NCBI GenBank assembly: GCA_029255685.2
Contig: CM055318.2
Location: 18,977,001 to 19,041,000 of the forward strand
Direction of reading: 5' to 3'
Length of the DNA: 64,000 bases
From: Silene conica
Taxonomy: Eukaryota > Streptophyta > Magnoliopsida > Caryophyllales > Caryophyllaceae
The stretch's first letter is position 1; each line of letters begins with the position of its first letter. The position numbers and the translations under genes were made by a program. Below the pieces are notes generated by a model, which was not told the DNA's origin, did no database searches, and was given only the letters and a program-made list of their open reading frames with translations. Positions 1 to 12,330 of the stretch are shown here, piece by piece.

Positions 1-1887
1 TCTATAAACTCGGGATAATTATACATATGCTAATAAAATTTCTTAACAAAAAGATATACACCACACGATTAAATTTCTTAGTTATAGAACAAATCTTTAT
101 ATGTATGTATAACAAAAAGAATTTAAAATACGTCTAAATACTACTTTCATTTTCCATAAAATCTGGTATTTCTGATTTACTTTTGACATCTTTCAGAAAA
201 TACATTTTCTGCCCTACGTGAAATAACAAACACACATTGGCAGAGAACAAATCATTTACAGTCACAAAACAGTAAAGCACCACTTAATCTTGTTTTATTA
301 CTCTCGATTCACTATATTTTTAATGTTTTTTTTATGAACATGTGTGTATGGCAGTATCAGGGTCTGTTTTTGACCGTCACAACGTAGTTAGTTCATTACC
401 GTATAAGCTCTCTTCCACTATGGCATTCATTGATTTAAGCATTAATTTTTTTTATATGTTGCAGACCATCATTTTAACAACATGACTGCACGAACACAGC
501 ATCAAAAACATTAATGATAACTTATAGTTATTCCCTTCTGAACAAAAAGTATACATTTTTACTACCAATAAGAGTCGATTTTTTAGAGACAAAACAGACA
601 TCGACACAGTCAGATTTAGTGTATTTTTAGCCTGATTTGGAAAAGCTTCATTCACCACAGTCAAATTGATACCATAAACTATTAATTTTTGTTCATGTAG
701 CTCAATCATAAACAAACAGCCTTATCATGATTGTTACTCTTATGAACTGTCTTACAATTGTTACTCTTATAAACATTATGTGTACTTACATAGCTTAAAA
801 TTCTCAAACTTGAATGTTATAATTTCCTTATATATATTTTAATATATATACAATGATATTATATTATTTCTTTTTTATTTTAAAAGTACAATTTTTCGAA
901 TAAATAGAATTGCTATATAATAAGTAAAATTTATATATGTGATCTTTAAAATTAAGTGTACGCAACCCCGTGATTTTTCACGGGTGTTACGCTAGTGTAA
1001 ATATTATGATTCATTGTATCATTGTTAGTATTTTTTGTTTCCTAAACTATAAGCTAGCTATTAGGAAACTTTCACTACTTTAGAGATTTACGTTTTCTTT
1101 GTATATATGTAATATCATGTTGATTAACTTAATTAATGAGAATTACTTACTCCATCTCCTATTTCACGTCCTTCTTTTTTCACAAACTCTGGTAAAAAAC
1201 CATTTTAATAATCATAAATCATGAATTTATAAAAAAACATTTGATTCCAGTGATGTAAATGCATGAATGCTTGTGATATGTATAGCAAAACCAAGCCAAT
1301 GTATATATAGATTGATAAACGACAGCAGCAATCCATCTTTTTGTCATGCTATATTTCACATGTCCTGTTTCCTTGACAACAAAATGCGCCAAATCTTCAC
1401 TATATACCTTCTCCACCTCCACTTCCATAGTCAAGAACGAACACGTGCGTCCTCCTTTGGGTCTCCGTCGCCACCGTCGATCGGCGTCGGCGTCCCAGCC
1501 AAGATCGCCACTGTTAGCGTAATATTAGCATGATATTTTGCGAGTAGTAAAGTTGACTAAATAATGTGGTGATTGTGTACATTATATGCAATTTATTTTT
1601 CGTGGATTTAGTTTAGGAAATATTTAAATAAGAAATCTCATAAGAAATAATTTTATGGAAATTTTATGTGTGTATATAATGTATGGTATATATATACACC
1701 TATTTTGAGCGAAGGTTTAGGAAAACCTAACTGATGTTTCCAATTACCACATTATTCAGTCAACTATACTAATTGCATAAAGAAATAAAAGAGTTATTGA
1801 AAGTATAACGTTTGGCGGTATAATTGATACTTTGTTGGTAGGTACGTTATGTAATTAATTGTAATATAATTGTTTCGGTTTTTAATT
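1..1887. other. AT-rich flank without recognisable gene
   Basis: No convincing coding region is seen. A short GC-richer patch at about 1430-1515 contrasts with the AT-rich surroundings. On the minus strand it and its neighbour (1219-1434) are open for 71 codons, but the translation matches no family I recognise. A Helitron-type 3' end lies at 967-995 and is listed separately. Confidence 0.6.
967..995 (+). mobile_element. Helitron-type 3' terminus
   Basis: A perfect 7-bp stem (CCCGTGA, 967-973, with TCACGGG, 978-984) is followed 7 bases later by CTAG (992-995) and then a T. A GC-rich hairpin just before a terminal CTRR, with insertion next to T, is the hallmark of Helitron 3' ends. The matching 5' end was not found and may lie outside the window. 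Two similar termini occur on the other strand at 41038 and 41581. Confidence 0.5.
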
Positions 1888-2238
1888 GGATAAATTACAA
1901 ATAACCACCACGTATTTACGTATTTTTACAATTTACCACCATGTATTTGTTTTTTTACAAATAACCCTCAAACTCTTAAGTATACTCCCCGTTTACCACC
2001 GTATTTTAATCACAAACATTTTTTTTCTTATTTTCCGTCTTGTTAAGTAATAATTTACGTAATATACCCGTATTACCCTCCCTAATTACACCAATCCGCC
2101 CAAACTAAATAAACACCCAGATTTTATCATGTTTCCCCCAATTACCCAACTAAAAATTGATTTCAAACCCTAATCCAAAATTTATCATTTTCAGAATACA
2201 ATCCAAAATATGTTGCTTGTACTTACATTAGAGTAATC
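1888..2238 (+). repeat. MULE left TIR
   Basis: This is the left copy of the ~350-bp inverted repeat. It contains several spaced motifs such as ACCACCACGTATTT and ACCACCGTATTTTAATC that recur, inverted, in 9782-10132. The last conserved block, around ATCCAAAATATGTTG, is at 2201-2238. Confidence 0.88.
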
Positions 2239-2341
2239 GATCATGAATTGTTGTATTTGTGAATACGAGAATTGTAGCAGAATTCAATCCAAAATATTAG
2301 CATGAAAAAGTTGTTGATAAGAAATACCGATTGTTGATATA

Positions 2342-2870
2342 CTAGTTTTGTTTGGAAATGTGCAGAATATGTAGACTCGTTTTGTTTGGATCACTAACAA
2401 GCTTCATCCATTGATGAAAGATTTGATTAGAAAGAAGTGTATTAGTAGGATACCGAAAATTCTGCCAAACAATGGTACCACCATCACTCCCTAACAAAAC
2501 CAAATTCCCCGAATCCTGCAATTGAATAGCAGAAATCGGGTTTTCACCAGTATCAGATACCCACACCGGCTTTTCCACGGCTTTGAGGGTTACTTTGCCA
2601 TTACTATCAAGCACAAAATTATCAGAATTCTGTAGTGGTGAACCTCTATTTGCAGTCCATACAACAGTGGAGGTAACATGATGAATAATGACTAGTAAAA
2701 ACAAGGTAACATCTTTTGTTGGATTGAATCCCAATGCGAAACTGGAATCGTTTGATAACAGAAACACGCCATCGTTATCGATATAACCCATTTGAGATGC
2801 TTCAGTTGGTGATGTTATGGAACCAATCTTTTGTATACTTGCAATACATGGTTGGGTTTCTGAACAAAAA
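2342..2870 (-). pseudogene. Captured fragment of a G-type (bulb) lectin S-domain receptor-like kinase
   Basis: The minus strand is open from about 2870 to 2342 and encodes part of a B-lectin domain. Visible hallmarks are FLLSNDSSFALGFNPT, STVVWTANRGSP, NSDNFVLDSNGKVTL, LQDSGNLVLL and TIVWQNFRYPTNTLL. These are the sugar-binding repeats of S-domain receptor kinases of the SD2-5 type, which normally continue into PAN, transmembrane and kinase domains at the plasma membrane. Here the similarity stops at about 2342 and nothing of the kinase is present. The fragment lies between the TIRs of the MULE and on the same strand as its transposase gene. Capture by the transposon is therefore inferred. 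Confidence 0.82.
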
Positions 2871-4062
2871 GGTGGAAGTTTCCGTCTGAGTAAATCTTGG
2901 AAGAAGCATCCGATGGAGGAGACAAGCCCTCCTTGCTGCCTACCTATAAGGTTCCGAAGGATACGATTTGAGAGTTTCTAGGAGATTTCGCTCGTGATCA
3001 AATTAATTTCTAAAACTACCTGACTCGACCTTCGAATGAGAATGACTTCTGAAATTTGTGGCTAAGATGAATAATAAAGATGACATTTGCTCAATTCTGG
3101 CTCATGTACAATAAAGGTAGACTTTTTTGTGCGCTCTCATATAAGAATATATAAACTAAGCTCAGCAAGGAGACACTGCCTAAACACTACACATATTAGT
3201 AGGGGAAGATCTTTTCCAGCCAAGAAGAAGTCCGAACACCGTGCACACGTAACTTCAAAACAATGATTTTCAATGAGATCAATCATGAAATGAAAGTAGA
3301 GACTGGGAAGTCATTCTCGTGGAATCAAACTAAACAGCACCACATACAAGTGTAAGAGAAGGACACTATATCCCGACTCTTACTGGGGCAGACCCTTTTA
3401 TTAATTAAACAACTATCCCAACGAGATCTCCGAGGCCGGAATACGAATGATTTTTTTTCGTACCAAGACGTACTCTCACAAACCTGACGTAGTTTACTAC
3501 ACCATTAGAACTTATTATTTCTGGTGTATATGCTTTGATTGTTACATCTGGTAGCTACGGTTTTTATTACTATTTACATGCTTTAAGACACTGGAAAAAA
3601 ACCCAAACTGTAGTTTTCATTTCAGCAATATACTAGAGAAATATATCGTCTGACCGTTACAGTCTATAACCAGATTAGTTTGCCTTTGTGCAAAAACTAG
3701 TAATATTATGATCATTTTACTCATTCAACAGCAAAAACTAGTAATACATTAGAATACAGTAGAATTGGATATCGTGCATTCATATTCAGTTATATACTTC
3801 AAAAATCTTGCTCAGTCACATTGACCTGTTTGTTTCAAATCATAGAATCTGAATGCAACTGCAGAAAAGAGATTGTTAATATAAGACAAACAATGTTACC
3901 CTTAATATAAGACTAAAGCATTACCCCAAGTGTATAAACTCCCCGAATGCTCCATCTATGACGAGATAAGTGGGTTAAATGTACACAGTACAACTTACCC
4001 CATCTAGTAAACACAAAAAACATCTAGATTACCAAAAAATATATCTAGTTGAGGCTAGGTTA
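2871..4062. other. MULE internal non-coding segment
   Basis: This lies between the captured lectin fragment and the end of the transposase gene. No open frame or motif was recognised. It may be transposase 3' flank plus other captured sequence that I cannot identify. Confidence 0.5.
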
Positions 4063-7000
4063 TTAATCCAAAGATGGTTGGCTCCCAGTTTGGCTCAAAA
4101 TGGTTTGATCATGTGTTGGTTTTGCCTTCTTTGCATCACTTTTCTTTTTTGCCGCGTTTACGCAAGTTGAATTAGTCGGAGGTCTGCCACCTTTGTTTTT
4201 TGATTGAGGCGCAGATGCGGGATTCTTGCAGCTCTTCATATTGTGTCCAAGTTGTTGGTTTCTTAAACCTCATATAGTCATACTAATAAAAATAATCTTA
4301 TGATGTTTAATGATCTTATGGATGCATAACATAACGAAAATTAAAAGAAACAATCTTGTTCTTACATTGATAATTTTGGCCAAAAGGGGCACTAGTAAAG
4401 ACTCCTTCTTTACTAGTTCTTGAGCTTTCAACAATGGAATGATCCTCCAAAGTCCCCAAAGTATAAGACCTCCAATAAGATGCACCAAGACACATTCTTG
4501 TTAATATTTGTGATTATTTGTGCTAGAAATAAATCACAAATAACCTAGTAATTATAATCTTATATTATTACTACAATTAGTGAACAATATTAAGAATTTT
4601 AGTGATGATGGAGGATGTCACGGTTCAAGGGAAGAAGAAGATGAGATGACTTTTCTCTCTTATTCAAAACCCTAAAAATGGATGGAATAGATCCTTGAGA
4701 AGAGAAAAACACTCTTTTGTTCTTCTCAAGGGGGTGTGGCCGGATGGGTTAGGGTGCCCAATGTATGGGCACCTCAAGCAAGAGTAAGGATCCTCTCCAT
4801 TTCTCAAAAATAAATGGAGGTCCATTACTTCTTAACGGTTCGGATTAAATCTGGGATCGATCGGATGGTTGTAGATTTATTTGGAAATAAAAAGGTAAAT
4901 GAAAGAGATTGGAATATATAATATAGTAATGTTTGTGAGAGGAAATAGAGAGAAAAGAAATGGAGAGGATCCATTTCCCTCAAGCAACACTTGTCCATTG
5001 AGCATTATAAAATTAGATTTTAAACATTACCATTTTAACTCATAAAATGTATAATATGTAATGTTTGTGTAGTGTGACAATCACACGGTCCATTTCCAAA
5101 ATGGACACACAAAATTATTTTGTTCATTATGTAACAATTACAATGAATAATTAAATCATTTTATAAAATTACAAGTTTAACTAATTAAACTTTAATTTAT
5201 AAAATTAATAGTAATTCGAAATTACTATTATCTAATTAATAATTTCCGTACCAATATATTACTACAACATTTGCAGTATAATAAAATTCATTCTCATAAT
5301 CATTGTTTCATAAACATTTAATTTCTAGTAATGACATTTCATTTACTAAAATCTTATAATTTATAATCATATTATAAATATCCTCCTTACACATTTTATA
5401 AACTAGGATTGAATTGACTCGTATCAATATACAATCATTTCATTTTCAATTAACAGAGTTGTCCTAAAGGTGTGACGTAAAGGAATCAATTGATCACCAC
5501 CGTCATACGACGGTAATGTCAAACTCTAGCAAGCCAGTCATTACCGATTAATGTTGATCAGTCGACTATATGATGAAGAATCATCCCATGAGTATTCTTA
5601 TTGTAGATTTATCAATGATTATTATTCATTGACGTGATCGCACTATTGTAAAAGACACTTACTCCAACACAAGTGATCCACATTTGCTACACTTCACTGT
5701 CCTCTTTGCCTTTTTTTTCCGTTAGATGCCTCGTCATTTTCCTTCCTTCTCTTCTTATTCGATGGTATCCCATGCATCTTCCTCATGATGGGAGGCAATG
5801 GTTGTATATGGCCAGTCCTCTCCCATTGACTAACTCTGAGAATTGGGTTCACTGCAGGGGTATAAGCTAGCAAGTACTTCTCCCTAGAGTAGGCATCATC
5901 GACAAAGTCCACATGCTTCACCTTTGGTCCAGTATGCAAGTCATAGCATGTATGCATAGTATTCCAACCAACTCCCAATGCCTACAGTTGCAGGTTTCAT
6001 CCTCTAGATTCACAAATCACAACCCACCAATTTTCTTTGTAGTCTACCTCAAACTTATTCTCTAATGCTTTGTGGACTTTGCAATACCTTGTCTCACTTG
6101 TTATCCTTTTGAAGCACTTATGAATATAAGGCGTGAACTTCTTATCGTACTTTAATACTTCGTCTCTTTTTTCAGACATTTTTTTCATTACATACCTTCT
6201 TAACCATTCCATACAAGTGAGAATGGGCTTATCCCTAACATCCTTTAAGACAGCATTGAAGGTTCCGCATAAATTGTTCAAAATCATGCTGGATTTGCAG
6301 GTTGTTGAGAATGCATGTCTACTCCAATGGACGGGGGGGATCCCATTGACATAGTTGTAAGCATCGTTTGACATTAACTTGATTTCCTCAAGGGCACACT
6401 TGAAATCAACCTACAATTACAAAAGGGTTTTTATAGCGTTAGAAGTTGATCGGAGCATCATTTAGAATTAAAATGCATATTCAAGCTTAAACAAAGATAC
6501 TTCGCATAAGGCGTTAACATTGGCAACCAGTTGCAAATCTATAAAATGCAGTACTCAAGCTTAAACGACACAGTTTCAAATTTAGATAAAATGTTTAATT
6601 CAAAAGTCCCTATTTCTTCCAGGTCTAACATCTGCAAAACCGATGCCCTAGGGCTTTCTAAGGTGCCTAATCAAAGGCTAAACGAACATAATTTGGCAAT
6701 TTTCATCTGGAAACACAACAACGAATAAATATAAGATTTTACATTCTTGGACAATCAAGTTAGGCTCAGAAAACCATTTCAATCATAAACCCAGTACAAT
6801 ATGTATCCCTAAACTACCAGTTTCTATATTTCCAACAATAAAAGACTGAATTTTGGTAATAATTAACAAGTGAAGCTGCAGAAAACTAGTAGCCCATAAC
6901 ACATCTAATGCAATTAAAGGAACAACCAATGCGTAATTCAGCAAAAAAAACCAAAAACATAGACAAGATTATAGAAGTAATTATTCAAAAAATAAAAGAA

Positions 7001-9436
7001 ACCCAAATGAGATTAAGGAAAGATAAAGAGAAAAAGTAGGAGAATGTGGACCTGATTTGGTAAAATCACCAGAGGCAAGAGCATCAGCATAATACTTATC
7101 ATTGTAACGAACAGGAAAGAGGGTAACATTGACTTTTTTCAATGCGGGTAGGATTCTACTGTAGGCTCTCATAAACTAGAAAATAAACATGTTCATTTAT
7201 TTTTGTGTTCTCAATGACTGATCTTTGCTAGCATCAGTTGGTGATTTACTTTCAGCTGATACAAAATGACATCATCAGTAGTTTTTCGTCTTTCTCATCC
7301 GAAAAAAAACAATTTTAATCAGAAAAGAGCACTCTTCTAGCTAAGGTTCACTATTATCTCCTTATTTTGCTATAAATGAATATCAGAGCACTAGTAATAT
7401 CAAATTAGAATCGATACAAACCAGACTTTCGAAGTTTCGTATTACTCTGAATGCACATTTATTTCACCTACCAAGCAATTTTATAACTCGAGCATTCGCT
7501 AAATACCCGATGATAGAACTCAGTGAAATCCCTAATAGCCAGTGTAAATTCATATGCAAGTACATTATCAAATTTCAGGACTCACCACTATTTCAGCCAC
7601 TCACAAAAAGTAGAGCTAAACAGTCAATCACAAACAACTAAAAGCCAACAGAAGCAATCACTAGTACTTAATTAACCTACTAATTCCATGAAAAGGAAAA
7701 CTAACATGTGTTGTTGCCCAAGGTGCCTTCCAAAAACTATCCTTGTAAGCTTGACCAGGAAATTGAAGCTTGAAATTGGCCCAAATGTGTCGAACACAAA
7801 ACCTTATATCAACCTTTGGGACAACCACTTTCAAGGCATCTAGAAGTCCCTATCAATTAAAAAAATATTTTCAAAATAGTAAATGAAAAATAACAAATAA
7901 ATTAATTGGACATAAAAGGTAAACAATAATATACCTTCTGCCTATCAGACATGAAAGTGATGCCAGCTCCTTCCTCCGCACCAATGTCACTAACTAGAAG
8001 CTCAACGAACCATTGCCAACTATCCCTATTTTCTACCTCTACAACCGCCCAGGCTAGTGGATATATGTTATTGTTCCCGTCTATGGCCACAGCTACAAGG
8101 ATCATACCGGGATACATCCCTTTAAGTTGACAACCATCTACTCTAACTAAAGTCCTACATCCGTTCACAAACCCATCTATGCACGCCTTTAGACATATAT
8201 ACATTCTCTGAAAAACAGGGGGAGGTCTCTCAATACGACCAAGAAACACAAAGGCAGATGACCCAGGGTTATACTTCTTAATGGAATGTGCATAATCCCA
8301 AACTCTGGTATATTGCTCATCAGAATTACCATAAATCAATAACTTAGCTGGAGCTCTAGCTAACCAACACTTGTGGTAGTTAACATCCACACCATAGTCC
8401 AACTTTACCCTAGATTGTGTGCCGATCAAAGACCAACTTGGATTTGGCCTCCACGTCTCTAAGTATTTCTCAGCAATGTACTCAGAAGTAACCATTCTAT
8501 TCTTTGTTGTGTAAACACAAATATGCTCAAGGTTTAAGCTTATAATCTCAAAGGTCAATTCTTCCCCATTGACCTTTGTAGCATACAACTTGTAAGCACA
8601 AGGACTTTTCGTTCCACAAGTACACTTAGGCATCCTATATTTTTTCGAATTCCAAACACATTCACACCTATGTCGACATTGGATAGTTACCCTTTTACTT
8701 TTATTATGAAGAAAATAAGGCTCATAGCCATTTTCAATGGCATATTGCCTCACAGCTTTCTTTAGAATTTCAACTGAAGGAAATAGAAGACCTACTTTCA
8801 AGTTTATAGGTTTCTCAAAGTTCGTTGTTGGACCAAATATATCATAACTGCCTAACTCATTATCTGAACCAACCACACTTCTATTATCATCATCTGATAC
8901 TAACTCATCCTCACTACCAATCTCTACATTCACATCATCAACATTCAACAAAGGCCCGTTTTCTGAAACTTTAGTTCGTGCACAAGACTGATTCAATGTT
9001 TTATTAACAACATTGATTAAAGATTCATCATAATAATTAGAAAATAGTTCATCTCCCTCTACTAAATCTCCTCTATCTCAGTTTCACCGACAATAATGTC
9101 ACTAAATGCATTATCCTCACTCCAATACCCCTCCAAATCATTATCATAGGGCACATCCTCGTTCACTGTCTCCTTCACCTTTTCAGTTCTTCTCTCAAAG
9201 ACAAGCTTCTTTTTCCCGTTGCCTTTTTCTTTGTCCTTTTGTTTACTGTTACTTACATAACCTCCAATTCCCTCTATGTCATCCAGCACCAACTTTCTTT
9301 TAGGATGCAACTTTTCAATCCTCCTCAAGGAGGAGATTGGAATTTCAGCATAGTTTCTGAGAAGTCTTAGCGACCTTCTAACATCAAATTCAAAAGGTAA
9401 TGACATCCTACGATTAATGAAATTCAAATTAATCAA
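4063..9436 (-). pseudogene. MULE transposase gene, broken (frameshifts and solo-LTR insertion)
   Basis: It encodes the DDE transposase of a Mutator-like element. Inferred minus-strand exons are 9436-7935, 7850-7706, 7175-7052 and 6410-4063, the last interrupted by the LTR at 4253-5669. The first exon carries an N-terminal acidic/basic extension. A MuDR-type DNA-binding region follows (LKVGLLFPSVEILKKAVRQY, then a CRHRCECVW cysteine cluster). The catalytic-core start is VRVDGCQLKGMYPG, with the second Asp in FMSDRQK. Exon 2 has the FCVRHIWANF signature. Exon 4 carries the SWIM finger (CNCRHWEL near 5985) and a C-terminal CX2CX4HX4C zinc knuckle. A frameshift lies near 9062-9075 and another within the SWIM finger near 5960. 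The TAA stop is at 4063-4065. Confidence 0.9.
4253..5669. mobile_element. Solo LTR inside the MULE zinc-knuckle exon
   Basis: A 1417-bp segment begins TGTTGGTTTC and ends ACTCCAACA, with inverted TGTTGG/CCAACA ends. It is flanked by a perfect 5-bp duplication CAAGT (4248-4252 and 5670-5674). No internal coding region is present, so a solo LTR left by LTR-LTR recombination is the simplest reading. Its right part (about 5465-5560) resembles 12140-12240 of the LTR at 11337-12330: both have a GGTGTGACGTA block, then TTGATCACC and TCTAGCAAGCCA. The two therefore belong to related families. Removing it and one CAAGT rejoins the transposase frame. Confidence 0.85.
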
Positions 9437-9781
9437 TTAATTATCGAATAGTTTGTTAATCGACTAAAATAGGGAATAGAGGAAATCATTTGCACTGATG
9501 TTGAAGTTCATAAAGCTGATGTTCAATTAATTATCAAATAAAACTGAAGTTGTATTACGCGTCTTGGTCGTGTACTGTAAAATTATTTGCACGAATGTTC
9601 AAGTTCATAAAATCCAGAACAATGTAAACATTATTGCAGTCGGAACTCTGGCGACTACACCGATGTCGGTACCGTTACCGATGTCGACACCGATTAGTTC
9701 AACAACATATGCTTACAAACTAATATTAAGTTGGTATCTAGAACTTACTTGTCCACGAATTTGTCTTGGACACCAATTACT

Positions 9782-10132
9782 CTAGTGTAAGTACAAACAA
9801 CATATTTTGGATGGAATTCAGGAAATGTATTTGGGGATTTTTGAATTTAAGGTTTGAAGTTTATTGAGAAATTGGATGTACGTTACTCTAGTTTATGTAT
9901 ATGTGTAATTAGTTTGGGTGAGTTTATTTGATTAGGGAGGGTAATATGGGTATTTTACGTAAATTGTTACTTAATAAGACAAAAAATAAGAAAAAGAAGA
10001 ATCGGGATTAAAATACGGTGGTGATCGGGGAGTTACGTACGTAAAAGTCTGGGGGTTATTTGTAAAAAACTAAATACGTGGTGGTAATTTGTAAAAATAC
10101 GCAAATACGTGGTGGTTATTTGTAATTTATCC
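9782..10132 (-). repeat. MULE right TIR
   Basis: Inverted partner of 1888-2238. In Mutator elements the TIR also carries the promoter. The transposase reading frame begins at 9436, about 350 bp inside this TIR, which fits that arrangement. Confidence 0.88.
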
Positions 10133-10341
10133 TTTTTAATAGTGAAATTTAGTTTTAATGAAAGGCTTGAAAATCTAAGTAGTTATTATGTAATTAATAG
10201 TATTATAATAATTATAATAAGTTAGTTTTAATTGGTCTAATTAAAACTAAGTTTGCCAAAGTGTATGAGAAAGCTTTATTAGGCAGATTCTGAAATATGG
10301 TTGCGCCACATCAGTAGTTTTACATTTTGCTTTTATATATA
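10133..10341. other. Short spacer between the MULE and the mariner element
   Basis: About 210 bp of AT-rich sequence separates the MULE right end and its TSD from the TA duplication and left TIR of the mariner element. Nothing else is seen in it. Confidence 0.7.
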
Positions 10342-10371
10342 CTTCCTCCGTTCGTATCCACACTACACTTA
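10342..10371 (+). repeat. Mariner left TIR
   Basis: 30 bp identical to the reverse complement of 37454-37483. A partial second copy (CCATTCGTATCCACACTACAC, from 10384) follows about 40 bp further in, forming a short subterminal direct repeat. No second copy is apparent at the right end. Confidence 0.95.
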
Positions 10372-11054
10372 TTCCTTTTCGGTCCATTCGTATCCACACT
10401 ACACCTTTCTTTATTTGGACATATAAATGTCCATTCTATCCTAATTGAAATAACTTATTTACAATTATTGCCATTGAGACCCCACCTTATTTCAACATCA
10501 AAAGTAGTCCTAGATACATTCTAATTTAAATACAAAAGTAATTACATGGCAAAAACCCAAAACGGAGATTCAAGATCTCAAGATTACAAGCAAGACTGTG
10601 TCCCATCATTACGGTGACACAATCTTCTAAGGCCACACTAAGTTACAACCGTTTGCAAAATTAAATACGTTATTGAAAGCATTCATTAGACATTCAACAA
10701 GACGATAAATAAAATGCATCAACTAAATTAAAATTCATACATGACATAATACTGTTATTATGATTAACAAATTTTTACCAAACCACCTTTTAGGATTAAA
10801 ATTATGTGATTATACCGTTTTAACCACTTTAATTTTAATAAGTTTATAATCCTATTATTTTAAACTGTTTTAAAATAATATGTATCAAACGAGGGTGAAC
10901 CGTTTCACAAAATTAATAATATACTATTTCCGTATATAGTATATTACTAAAGGCCATGTGAAAATAAAACATGTTATTTTCGGAAAATAAAAAAAACGAG
11001 TCTGTTACAGGGGTGGTCTACCGACCGAAAAAACAGGTCTACCGACCACCTGAC

Positions 11055-11098
<44 letters not shown>

Positions 11099-11336
11099 CA
11101 GAATGGTCGACCGACCCGAAAAACAGGTCGACCGACCACAAAACACGAAACCGAGTTTCTGAACACGATTTCTCACAAAAGATAAACTGTCGAAACAGAA
11201 AAACACGCAGGAGGCGGTCGACCGACCGCAACGGGGGGTCGATCGACCGACTTAGCGGCAGAAGACGATTTTTCAGGTTTTAAAACTTACGAAAAACACA
11301 AAGGTAAAATTTTCATGGCCTGGCTCTGATACCACT
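10372..11336. other. Mariner left arm plus leader remnant of an LTR retroelement
   Basis: No gene is seen. The part from about 10970 to 11336 lies next to a primer-binding site and belongs to the LTR element remnant at 11337-12330. It contains a ~36-base poly(T) run (about 11059-11094) and GGTCGACCGACC-type palindromic repeats (11020-11250). The boundary between mariner and retroelement sequence was not located. ATTTA occurs at about 10523 and again directly after the LTR at 12331, which may be a TSD but could be chance. Confidence 0.45.
11020..11250. repeat. Interspersed palindromic GGTCGACCGACC-type repeats around a poly(T) tract
   Basis: At least five copies of a GGTC-A/T-ACCGACC-like motif occur in 230 bp (around 11022, 11037, 11105, 11127 and 11217, with a variant GGTCGATCGACCG near 11237), broken by ~36 T. 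They lie in the leader of the truncated LTR element. Their role is unknown. Confidence 0.7.
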
Positions 11337-12330
11337 TGTGGGGAATAAAGCATGTATTCGCCCTAAACTTGCAGGATTATAATGAAACATACAATTGTGA
11401 TTATTGTCATAAGTTAATAAAAAAACATGAAAAAGAAATACAACCTTGGGTCCTTACTTGAAAAGGCCTAAGAACATGAATTAAAGTAAATTCTCTCCTA
11501 TAACTTGCACCCAAGACTTTGTTTGAGATGATGCCGCGTGTGCTAGAAAATACTCTTCAATTGCCTTGCAATATGGGGAAAGCTATTGAGGTTTTAGATG
11601 TGAGATCTGAGTTTTGGGAGAAGAATGCTCTCAAAACCCTAATTGTGAGAATTATGATTCAACAGTTCCTGACATAAGGAGAAGGACTCTCCTTATGTAG
11701 TACTTAGGGTGGGTCGGCCGAATTAGGGTAAGAGTGGGCTTTCTCCACTCTTACCTTATTCCTTTGCATGATTCGACCCGTTTTGCTAAATATTATTTGC
11801 GGGATTTTTATTATAAATCGCATACGTGTTATCAGATATTAATGCAGTCGATGTATTAATAATGGTCTGATAAAATTACGATATTGTATAATTACCCAAA
11901 TTAATATAACTGTTTATATTAATACCCGAAATCAATATTTAATTAAATATAACTGCTTATATTTAATTTTACGAATTAATCATGTAATCCGCATTAGCTA
12001 AAATTATTTAATCCGTATTAAATAATAATCTCAACATCTTATTGACTAATTTAATAGTCAATACCTCTGACTAACTGTTTAGTCGTATTCGGCATAAATG
12101 TGACTGTATTTTCATACCTTCACATCTCTCAAACGTATCCTATAGGTGTGACGTATAGGGACCAGTTGATCACCGCCATCCGTATGACAATAACGTCAAA
12201 CTTATCTAGCAAGCCAACCGTTATTGATAAACGTGGATCAACTGGTAATAATACAAAAGTATGCCCTTGTGATCCTTAAAGAGATTTAATAAGTCATTGT
12301 ACTTAATTGTCAAGGACACCAGCCCCAACA
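11337..12330 (-). mobile_element. LTR-retrotransposon remnant: one LTR with adjacent PBS
   Basis: In minus orientation this 994-bp LTR runs from TGTTGGGGCTGG (12330) to CTTTATTCCCCACA (11337). It is followed at once by AGTGGTATCAGAGCCA (11321-11336), a primer-binding site for initiator methionine tRNA. It is therefore a 5' LTR with the internal region to its left. No second LTR and no gag-pol were found, so the element is truncated. Its terminal region resembles the solo LTR at 4253-5669. Confidence 0.75.

Larger units (their letters stand above)
1888..10132 (-). mobile_element. Mutator-like element (MULE) with long TIRs and a captured receptor-kinase fragment
   Basis: The ends carry long inverted repeats: 1888 onward (GGATAAATTACAAATAACC) is mirrored by sequence ending at 10132. 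Similarity persists to about 2238 on the left and 9782 on the right, about 350 bp with small differences. The flanks TTTTTAATT (1879-1887) and TTTTTAATA (10133-10141) form a 9-bp TSD with one mismatch, the size expected for Mutator. Inside are a MULE transposase gene (4063-9436, minus), a captured lectin fragment (2342-2870, minus) and a solo LTR (4253-5669). The transposase has frameshifts, so the copy is probably not autonomous now. Confidence 0.93.

Noticed and set aside
5694..6374. Two separate small genes on the minus strand
   Set aside because: Both are parts of one MULE transposase exon split by a frameshift in the SWIM finger.
10974..11231. An 85-residue minus-strand frame with a poly-Lys run
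   Set aside because: Created by the poly(T) tract and palindromic repeats in a retroelement leader.
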